Positions 9,365 through 16,319 of a stretch of DNA of 42,397 bases are shown one piece after another. This stretch comes from Chlamydiota bacterium. GTDB lineage: Bacteria > Chlamydiota > Chlamydiia > Chlamydiales > Rhabdochlamydiaceae. Each line of letters begins with the position of its first letter. The stretch's first letter is position 1. The position numbers and the translations under genes were made by a program. The notes under the pieces were generated by a model, which saw nothing but the letters and a program-made list of their open reading frames with translations, ran no database searches and had not been told where the DNA came from. Where the stretch lies: contig JABDCS010000015.1 in NCBI GenBank assembly GCA_013288005.1, positions 1 through 42,397 on the forward strand, given 5' to 3'.

Positions 9365-9475
9365 CTATTGCTCTGCAATAATTTCTTTTAAATCTTGTGA
9401 AACGTGTGGTTATTGCTGTCATCTAAATAATGTGTTAAAATTAGATCCAATTTTAAATAAGGTGTAAAGATTACC

Positions 9476-10909
9476 ATGGCTTCCTCTATTTCTACTTCAA
9501 TTTCTTCCAGAATTCCAGAACCGCCTACAGATTCAAATCCCGGTAATGAGTCATCTGCAAGTAGAAGTTCGCAAGAAAGACAAATATCTTATCGAAAAGC
9601 GGTTGAGACATCCCCCATATTTCGGCCCTTTCATAATGCTATTTTCTTTCATGCGAATATGGGCCAATTGCTCGAAATAAATGAACTCGCCAAATTTTCG
9701 ACAACCTGTAGGCTAGCGCGCTTCATCCAGAGCCACCAACCTTATTTCGAAGATGTTACAGGTCCACACTCGCTCCCTCTCACAAGTGCTTCTACAGCTA
9801 GAATAGTTTCTCCCGAGAACCAAGTGAGGGCCCGCTTTCTCGAGCATCGAACAAGGATTACTCCTCAAGTTGGAGAGCTTGTAAAGCGCTATGCAAAGGA
9901 TCGTCACCTTCCATTACCGCCAGATTTCTGCCATCAGCATTTATATCCTTTCTCTGATGCATTGGTATCGATGTCGTGCCCTCCACCTCGTAAAATAAGA
10001 ACGTTTTTATCATATGCTCTAACTGCAAGACATGAACGTCGATTTCTAACGCCTGAACAGGTGATTCAGAGAAAAAAATTTGAAAATGTGAGCTTTTTAA
10101 GTTTTTATAGACGATTGGAGGCTGATAGTGAATGGCAGGCTACGACAGAAAATGGTCGCCTCTTTGCACGGCAGATGTTTCCCCATCTCCAGAGATTGTA
10201 TTTGGATTGTAATTTAGCAACGCTAGCCTATACCATTGATCGCGCAGAGTGGTTGCCTGGCCTTGTTAGCCTAACGCTCAAAAGTTGTAATAGTCTTAAT
10301 GGCGAACCAGAAGCTCGTCCTGATGAAAGTTACCCGTTAAAAACTCTTGTTTTCCGTAATTGCTATATTATCCAAGAAAATTCCTTATTCAAATTATTTC
10401 CCCAGTTAGAATCTTTCCGTCATTTTGATGATCACATGGTAGGGGATTTGCATGAGCGAATCCTTACAAAAAAAACTCTTCAAGGTCTACGAGAGTTCTG
10501 TCCTAATCTTAAAGAGATGAGTGTCGGAGTTATTGATATTCGCAAATTGAGAGATAGGGAATTACAAATCGAACTTTCACAAGTAGGGCTTTTGTCTTTA
10601 GATTCTTTACGAAAGATTTTTCCTCCTCTTGCTGTAGTTAGGGATGTACTCCCTCAAGATGATTTAAGAGCGGGTGTAGTGGAAGATGAAGGTGGAGAAG
10701 ATGAACTTCGATTATTTCAGGAACATTTTGGCAGCCAATTGCATTTTACCGTTCATCTACTTGATTCGACACATGATTCTTCTGGGAAAATAGTAAAACA
10801 AGACATCTGGAAACGTGTTGAAGGATTCTGCCCGAAAGGTGTTCTCCCTAGTAGCTCTTCTAGCTCTAGCATAGATAATCAGGAGGAAGTCGATCTCGTT
10901 GAGGAGTAG
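9476..10909 (+). CDS. F-box/LRR-like effector candidate, array gene 7
   Basis: This 477-residue subfamily B protein starts at ATG 9476 after an AAGG element. The N-terminus is Ser/Pro-rich (MASSISTSISSRIPEPP). The F-box-like segment lies at about 52-85 (QLLEINELAKFSTTCRLARFI). The block RFLEHRTRITPQVGELVKRY is followed by QRKKFENVSFLSFYR, FPHLQRLYLDC, YPLKTLVFRNC and CPNLKEMSVGVIDI. An acidic insertion (GVVEDEGGEDELRLF) precedes the end module HFGSQLHFTVHLLD, then IWKRVEGFCP. The tail is a Ser run with an acidic end (SSSSSSSID then EEVDLVEE). Gene 8 has a comparable insertion, so genes 7 and 8 are probably closest relatives. Confidence 0.75.
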   Translation: MASSISTSISSRIPEPPTDSNPGNESSASRSSQERQISYRKAVETSPIFRPFHNAIFFHANMGQLLEINELAKFSTTCRLARFIQSHQPYFEDVTGPHSLPLTSASTARIVSPENQVRARFLEHRTRITPQVGELVKRYAKDRHLPLPPDFCHQHLYPFSDALVSMSCPPPRKIRTFLSYALTARHERRFLTPEQVIQRKKFENVSFLSFYRRLEADSEWQATTENGRLFARQMFPHLQRLYLDCNLATLAYTIDRAEWLPGLVSLTLKSCNSLNGEPEARPDESYPLKTLVFRNCYIIQENSLFKLFPQLESFRHFDDHMVGDLHERILTKKTLQGLREFCPNLKEMSVGVIDIRKLRDRELQIELSQVGLLSLDSLRKIFPPLAVVRDVLPQDDLRAGVVEDEGGEDELRLFQEHFGSQLHFTVHLLDSTHDSSGKIVKQDIWKRVEGFCPKGVLPSSSSSSSIDNQEEVDLVEE

Positions 10910-11031
10910 AAATTGTGAATTTTGTTTAGTACTATCTTCAGCCGCGATTTCATCGATTGCGAAAAGGTGGATTGATGAGAACTTAAGTTATAGTTAGTTG
11001 TAAACTCTATTGGAAGGTTGAAAATATTTGC

Positions 11032-12456
11032 ATGTCCTCTTCCTTAAGTTTTTGTTCTAGTTTAGGTAAGACATCTTCTGGCCCGGCTGATACTTTCCTA
11101 ACACAAAGCGAAGTAGGGATAGAAGAGACTGTAAGGCCGGAAAACGACGCTTCTTCTTTCATCGAAACAACATGGCACGGAAGAAAAATGCGTCGAACGC
11201 CAATACCTTCCCAACCTCCTTTGCTATCTACTTTTTTTTCTCACCGAAATCTCTATCCCTACATACTAGCCAATATTCTCGAAATCGACGATTTGGCTAA
11301 TTTGTCTGTCACGTGCAGGGATGCGTCCCGTATTCATAATCTACGACCGCTTTACTTAGAAGTTATTCACGATCCTTTAAGAGAAACTTCTCAAGGCAAA
11401 CTACCTTTCCCAAACCAAGCCCTTATGGCGAGATGCCGTTTTCTTGATCAGCGTACTTGGCTGAGTGTTAGCGCGGGTGAGGTTATAGGGCGCTATGCGC
11501 AAGACAAACTATTTTTGCCTTTGGAGCAGGGTTTTAGTCATCGGCATCTTTATGCCTATTGCAATAGTTTGAAGAAGATGACCTTTCCATCTGTATGGAG
11601 CGCTCAACGCTTATTCTCGAACACTCTTACTAGGAGACATGCTTTAAAGAAAAAATTCGAAAGCGTGGATTTTCTCTCTTTGCGAGGAGGATTGAAATGG
11701 GGATTTGCAAGAGACATTAAATGGTCAGCTGAAGATTGGAATGATCCGACGGGTACGCTTCGAATCGGAGCTGCTGCTATGTTCCCTAATCTTCGACATT
11801 TATCTTTAGATTGTGAAGCTAGTTATTTAGCAGAGGTTATCGACTGCAAAGAATGGTTCTCGAATCTTCCTGTTCTTACACTCAAACGTTGTTTTGGAAT
11901 TTCGGATGGCGACGAATTTCTGGCAAATTCCTACCCTCTACAAGTTCTTAATTTACAAAACTGTGAAGATTTTAGAAGAGTCGATGATTTCTTGAAAGCT
12001 TGTCCGGAACTACGTTGTTTGAGCCAGCTTTCTGATTCCAGCAAATTTCAGAATGGAAAATTAACTCTTACAACGAAGCTGCTTCAGGCGCTTCGTGTTT
12101 TTTCTCCTCATCTCACAAAGATCAGTCTGGGATCAATCGATATCTGCACATTGGATAAGTCACTCTATCAACAGATTATACAACCTGGTGCATTGTCTTT
12201 AGATTCTGTACGAGAATTTTTCCCCCCAGATGCTTTTGAAATAAGTAAGTCTCTCGAACCCACTCTAAAAAAGGGCGAAGTTTCACAAAGTAGAAACAAA
12301 GAAGATGAACTTAAATTATTTCAAGAGAGATTTGGCGAGCAAGCGAGTTTCGTTATCCATTTTTTCTATTGGACAACCAATTCTTCGGGTCATAGAGAAA
12401 AAAGGAATATTTGGAAAAACGTTGAGGGTTTTTTGCCGAGCTCAGAGAAGCTATAA
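11032..12456 (+). CDS. F-box/LRR-like effector candidate, array gene 8
   Basis: This is the last array member, 474 residues, subfamily B. The N-terminus is Ser-rich (MSSSLSFCSSLGKTSSG), followed by TTWHGRKMRR as in gene 6. The F-box-like segment is at about 66-102 (NILEIDDLANLSVTCRDASR). The family block is RFLDQRTWLSVSAGEVIGRY, followed by LKKKFESVDFLSLRGG, FPNLRHLSLDC, YPLQVLNLQNC and SPHLTKISLGSIDI. A Lys/Glu-rich insertion precedes RFGEQASFVIHFFYW and IWKNVEGFLPSSEKL, where the usual KRVEGF reads KNVEGF and the Ser tail is reduced to SS. The array ends here, and the next intact gene is on the other strand. Confidence 0.75.
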   Translation: MSSSLSFCSSLGKTSSGPADTFLTQSEVGIEETVRPENDASSFIETTWHGRKMRRTPIPSQPPLLSTFFSHRNLYPYILANILEIDDLANLSVTCRDASRIHNLRPLYLEVIHDPLRETSQGKLPFPNQALMARCRFLDQRTWLSVSAGEVIGRYAQDKLFLPLEQGFSHRHLYAYCNSLKKMTFPSVWSAQRLFSNTLTRRHALKKKFESVDFLSLRGGLKWGFARDIKWSAEDWNDPTGTLRIGAAAMFPNLRHLSLDCEASYLAEVIDCKEWFSNLPVLTLKRCFGISDGDEFLANSYPLQVLNLQNCEDFRRVDDFLKACPELRCLSQLSDSSKFQNGKLTLTTKLLQALRVFSPHLTKISLGSIDICTLDKSLYQQIIQPGALSLDSVREFFPPDAFEISKSLEPTLKKGEVSQSRNKEDELKLFQERFGEQASFVIHFFYWTTNSSGHREKRNIWKNVEGFLPSSEKL

Positions 12457-12490
12457 ATTTTTAGGTGATTCTAAACCCTATTGAGGGCAA

Positions 12491-13007
12491 TCAGGAGTTT
12501 AAATATTTCAAGAGAGGAGCTAAGAACGCGGTGTAGATCTGCTCTGGGGTTTCTTGGATGATTTTTTTGAGATCCGAAGTGTTGATCCACTGAGCATTAC
12601 GCGTTCATCGGTGACTGGAGAGGCGTGGCCCACAGCATGACAGAGAAAAATAATTCCGATAAAAGGGCCATTTCTCATTTGGGTAACGCAGAAGGGCTCG
12701 ATGAGGGTAGAGATATCGTCTTTATTTGGATAATCTATTCTGTTTGTTTCGCCTACCACAAATGTCACTTCAAGCCGGGATTCCTCTCGAACCTCTCGAC
12801 GAATCGTTTAGTAAATGTCTTCAAACGCTTTTAGCTTGCCGCTGGGAATTTCCCAGGTGCCGCTGTAAACAGCATCAGACTTCTTTCTCGTTTCTGGATG
12901 AGAATTTGCTTTAAACCATCCTCAGTTTGCCTTTCGATTATGGCTCAAGCAAAAGGTATGCAGAGTTTTTCTCCTCGCAAAACCGGCACTTCTTTTTCGT
13001 TACTCAT
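12491..13007 (-). pseudogene. Decayed Nudix hydrolase
   Basis: On the minus strand from ATG 13007 the pieces of one Nudix protein can be read across frames. MSNEKEVPVLRGEKLC comes first, then an in-frame TGA (12945-12947), then IIERQTEDGLKQILIQKRE. After a frame change come SGTWEIPSGKLKAFEDIY, an in-frame TAA inside the Nudix box (12808-12810), and TIRREVREESRLEVTF. A second frame change near the DER motif leads to NAQWINTSDLKKIIQETPEQ and a TGA at 12491. The box fits G-x5-E-x7-REVxEE with one stop in the middle, so a working Nudix hydrolase cannot be made. This fills the 566-bp stretch between array gene 8 and the TPR lipoprotein; no other gene is visible there. Confidence 0.85.
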
Positions 13008-13022
13008 GAAGGATATAACTAG

Positions 13023-13535
13023 TTAGCGAAGAGTATTGGTAGGATTGTGAGGGGAGTACCATTCTGATGCCGCTAAATGTCCCTCATCAAAACGGAGACA
13101 TAAAGGCCCGTAGTAAACGGCTTTGAGTTCTCCATTTTCATTATGCAAATATTTATCGGCGACACCGAGAACTTCAATAACCTCAGCGGCATTGGGATGC
13201 GTTTTTTCTAAACGATGTTGTTCGGCCAACTGGGCATAGAGGCGGGTAAAGACTTGCAGTTGTTTGGGAGAGGTAGTATCGAGTGCATAGGCATTGCGGA
13301 TTTGTTGCCAAGCTTTGGACATATCTCCAAGGCGTTGGTAAGCTAGTGCAAGCTGGTAATGGTTTCTCGGAATAGTCGGATCGAGTTCGACCGCTTGGCG
13401 CAAATAAGTGATGGCTTGATTGACATCTCCATCTCCTAATTTATCCATGCCTTTGCTGTAGCTGATATCTGACTTAACGGAAGCGCAGCTTTGCAGAAGT
13501 AGAGTAGCTGCGAGAAGAGCACAAATTGTTTTCAT
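13023..13535 (-). CDS. TPR lipoprotein
   Basis: The 170-residue protein starts with a lipoprotein signal peptide (MKTICALLAATLLLQSC, with acylated Cys 17 expected) and carries about two tetratricopeptide repeats at about 28-95 (DGDVNQAITYLRQAVELDP, RNHYQLALAYQRLGDMSKAW). The remainder is uncharacterised. It is probably anchored to the outer membrane and used for protein-protein contacts. Its start lies 3 bp after the stop of the DMT transporter, and the GGGTGAAG of that stop region serves as ribosome-binding site, so the two are almost certainly co-transcribed and possibly translationally coupled. Partners cannot be told from the sequence. Confidence 0.75.
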   Translation of the reverse strand: MKTICALLAATLLLQSCASVKSDISYSKGMDKLGDGDVNQAITYLRQAVELDPTIPRNHYQLALAYQRLGDMSKAWQQIRNAYALDTTSPKQLQVFTRLYAQLAEQHRLEKTHPNAAEVIEVLGVADKYLHNENGELKAVYYGPLCLRFDEGHLAASEWYSPHNPTNTLR

Positions 13536-13538
13536 ACT

Positions 13539-14501
13539 TCACCCATCTGTCGCGTTTTGTGTAATTTCTTGGGAAGCTCGAGTTGCTTTTACAATATAGC
13601 CTTGTTTAAGCTCGGCAGAGTAAACGATCCATAATCCCATGGAGAGAACGGCTGTAGAGGCAAAAATCATCCAGGAAATAGGTTCTCCTAGAAATATCCA
13701 TCCGTGCAAAGGGGCAAAAATATTGCTGAGTAGTCCCATAAAAGAGAGGAAAGTCGCCGTAAAGCGTTTAAGCATTATCCCGTATAAATTGTAGCACAAG
13801 ATGCTAGAAACGCAAGTGATCGCTAGTGTGATCTGCAGAAATGGTCCCCAATTTTGCGGGGCAACGGGTAGGGGATTCCAATTGTCGACGACACTTGAAT
13901 GCACAAGGGCTAAAAGTCCGCCAAATAACATGCTCATACCATTAGCTGCGAGAGGAGAAATATTAGAATCTTTTACAGCTACACGAAGCAATACCCAGCC
14001 GTAGATGCTACTTGCAGCAGCTCCCATCAGAGCCAGAGTAGGCCATGTAAAAAAACTAAAAGCATGCAGGAGCTCTTCAGAACCACTTTGCATGGATAAA
14101 ATAGGAATTACGCCGATCATTCCAATACCCATACCTATCCACTTACGCCGATTCATCTTTTCTTTAAAATGGAGGTAGGAGAAGAACGCGGCAAAGAAGG
14201 GGGAGAGACTGTAAATAAAACAGGCTTTGGCGGCGGTAAGGTGTTGCAGTCCCCAAAACTCTAAAATATTCGATAAGTAGACGCTAAAAAAACCTAGAAG
14301 GCAGAGGGAGAAAATTTGTTTACGAGAGAGGCTCAGTGCGGAACGCTTAGCAATACCCAAAAAACCGAGAATTAAAACGCTGGCGATCAGCATACGGATG
14401 CTAGTGAGAAATACAGGGGGGCTATATTGCAGGGCAATTTTAGCCAGCGAAAATACGCTTGACCAAGTCGCATATAAAATTACGACTAATCCTATATTCA
14501 T
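13539..14501 (-). CDS. DMT-superfamily (EamA) transporter
   Basis: This 320-residue integral membrane protein has about ten hydrophobic helices and the two-fold EamA layout, for example SLCLLGFFSVYLSNILEFWG and AAKACFIYSLSPFFAAFFSY in the first half and CVSSILCYNLYGIMLKRF with FLSFMGLLSNIFAPLHGW in the second. It should export or exchange small metabolites across the inner membrane. DMT proteins of intracellular bacteria include S-adenosylmethionine transporters, but no residue here fixes the substrate. It is the first gene of a pair with the TPR lipoprotein. The C-terminus after the last helix is short and polar. Confidence 0.82.
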   Translation of the reverse strand: MNIGLVVILYATWSSVFSLAKIALQYSPPVFLTSIRMLIASVLILGFLGIAKRSALSLSRKQIFSLCLLGFFSVYLSNILEFWGLQHLTAAKACFIYSLSPFFAAFFSYLHFKEKMNRRKWIGMGIGMIGVIPILSMQSGSEELLHAFSFFTWPTLALMGAAASSIYGWVLLRVAVKDSNISPLAANGMSMLFGGLLALVHSSVVDNWNPLPVAPQNWGPFLQITLAITCVSSILCYNLYGIMLKRFTATFLSFMGLLSNIFAPLHGWIFLGEPISWMIFASTAVLSMGLWIVYSAELKQGYIVKATRASQEITQNATDG

Positions 14502-14600
14502 GAGAATTTAACTCTATAAAATAATTTAGATATTTAGGCCGAATCATTATTAAGGATAACAGTCGATAAAGGTATAGTCAAGCAAGGTCCCACATTAATA

Positions 14601-14657
14601 AAATTTTTCATCGATTTTCGGTATTCTTGTTGAAATCCGTAAATCGATGAAAAATTT
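14601..14657 (-). terminator. Strong AT-rich hairpin downstream of htrA
   Basis: There is a 17-bp perfect inverted repeat: AAATTTTTCATCGATTT at 14601-14617 and its complement at 14641-14657. It is extended by CGG/CCG after one mismatch and leaves a loop of about 15 nt. It begins 12 nt after the htrA stop. Reading on the minus strand, the descending arm ends in A/T-rich sequence but lacks a long U run, so it may be a terminator or an mRNA 3'-end stabiliser. Confidence 0.6.
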
Positions 14658-14668
14658 ATGTGACGCCG

Positions 14669-16171
14669 TTATTCAATTTTGAATGTATAAAAACGTGTAC
14701 CATTACCATGTCGAATCAACATAAGAATGCGTTTTTGTTCAACCGCTTCGTTCAGTGCTTGCGTGAAGTCATTCAGATTTAAAACTTTTTTATGATTGAC
14801 CGCGAGGATGATGTAACCGGGACGGATGCCAGTCATAGCAGCCGGAGAGCCAGGTTTTACCTTTGTAATCACAACACCTTCTTCGCTTGCCGGATAGCCG
14901 AGCTGCTGCGCCATTTCGGGTGTCAGATTTTCGGCCTCGATGCCGATTTTGCTGATAATTCCACCGGCCATAAACTTGTTGTCAGAGGCATTTCCAATTT
15001 CAATCGAAATAGTTAAAATTTGACCCTTACGGTTAACTTTAAAATTCACTTTGGTGCCCGGCTTCATCATCGAAACAGCATTTTTAAATGTTCCAATCGT
15101 CTTCACGGGAATTTTATTGTACTCGATGATAATGTCACCTTGCTTCAGGCCGGCCTGTTCAGCGGGTGAGTTCTTGATGACTTCAGCTACTAGAGCGCCT
15201 TCGGGCTTGTCCAGGTGAAAAGCGTCGGCTAACTCTTTGTCGATAGGTTGTAGGGAAACTCCTAAAAATCCGCGTATGACGGTGCCCGTTTCAATGATTT
15301 GCTTCATGATATTGCTCGCCATATTACTGGGGATGGCAAAACCAATTCCCATGTAACCACCATTACGCGAGAAGATAGCTGTATTGATTCCGATGACCTC
15401 TCCATTGAGATTGAGTAAAGGTCCGCCTGAGTTACCAGGATTAATAGCCGCATCTGTTTGGATGAAATCTTCGAAGTCATTGATGCGTAAATTTTGTCTG
15501 CCTTTAGCGCTGACAACGCCTACTGTGACAGAAGCTTGCAATTGGAAAGGGCTACCAATGGCCATTACCCACTCTGCAATTTCTATCGCCTCAGAATCGC
15601 CAAGCCCAAGATAAGGATAATTCGTTCCTTCTACTTTAATTATAGCGATATCTGTACGCGGATCTGTTCCGATGATAGATGCGTCTAGTTCACGGCCATC
15701 AGAAAAAACCACAGATATTTTATTGGCTCCTGTTACGACATGAGAATTTGTCATGATGTAACCATCTGGGCTTACAAAAAAACCTGAGCCTTGACTTAAC
15801 TGCGGTAAGGGCTTAGGGGGTTGCGATTGAGAGGGGAATCCAAAAAAGCGTTGAAAAAACTCATCACCAAAAGGGGCATAAGGTGAGCCATAAGGAGGTG
15901 GATTGGGATTTCCTCGTCCTGCATTAGGAGGTTCGCTATAAAGGTCCTGCGCCATGTCATTCATTTCTACTTTCAGAAAAACGACAGCCGGAATGGCTTT
16001 TTGCGCTACATTCGTAAAGGCTTTGGATATCGAGTTAGCCGAGCAGGCACATGTTGGTTGAGTGACAGGAGCCATAGAAGTAGAAGGAGGCAGGGGGACT
16101 TTCTCTGCAATCAACTGGCCAGCGCCGAGGGTGAAACAGGTAAGGGAAAGAATAAGAGATGATCGCAACAT
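14669..16171 (-). CDS. htrA: Periplasmic serine protease/chaperone HtrA (DegP)
   Basis: The 500-residue length matches chlamydial HtrA. It has an N-terminal signal peptide (LILSLTCFTLGAGQLIA), a trypsin-like domain with the catalytic triad His144 (TNSHVV), Asp174 (RTDIAI) and Ser248 (GNSGGP), and two PDZ domains at about 295-385 (GFLGVSLQPI, GALVAEVIKNSPAEQAGL) and 405-490 (GVVITKVKPGSPAAMTG). It should degrade or refold misfolded periplasmic and outer-membrane proteins, and chlamydial HtrA is essential for growth in host cells. AGGAG sits at good spacing before the ATG. A 6-bp hairpin (16203-16222) lies in the leader. A pro-rich, flexible stretch (about 80-125) separates the signal peptide from the protease, as in DegP. 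Confidence 0.95.
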   Translation of the reverse strand: MLRSSLILSLTCFTLGAGQLIAEKVPLPPSTSMAPVTQPTCACSANSISKAFTNVAQKAIPAVVFLKVEMNDMAQDLYSEPPNAGRGNPNPPPYGSPYAPFGDEFFQRFFGFPSQSQPPKPLPQLSQGSGFFVSPDGYIMTNSHVVTGANKISVVFSDGRELDASIIGTDPRTDIAIIKVEGTNYPYLGLGDSEAIEIAEWVMAIGSPFQLQASVTVGVVSAKGRQNLRINDFEDFIQTDAAINPGNSGGPLLNLNGEVIGINTAIFSRNGGYMGIGFAIPSNMASNIMKQIIETGTVIRGFLGVSLQPIDKELADAFHLDKPEGALVAEVIKNSPAEQAGLKQGDIIIEYNKIPVKTIGTFKNAVSMMKPGTKVNFKVNRKGQILTISIEIGNASDNKFMAGGIISKIGIEAENLTPEMAQQLGYPASEEGVVITKVKPGSPAAMTGIRPGYIILAVNHKKVLNLNDFTQALNEAVEQKRILMLIRHGNGTRFYTFKIE

Positions 16172-16319
16172 AAATTTCTCCTAACAACGTAAAGAGTGTA
16201 TGCATCCATTTCTCTTTGGATGATCAGTAGATTCACATAGCACGACTATATATAAATGATCTTGTGGAAAATCTCAAGACCCACAAGAAGAGAGGGCGGA
16301 ATCGTTTGAGGAAATTCGC

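Noticed and set aside
1..12456. Array read as a tandem repeat or mobile element
   Set aside because: No transposase, integrase, terminal repeats or target duplications are visible, and similarity is at protein level between diverged genes.
12625..12914. Two plus-strand open frames after array gene 8
   Set aside because: They lie antisense to a readable Nudix pseudogene and show no family motif or ribosome-binding site.
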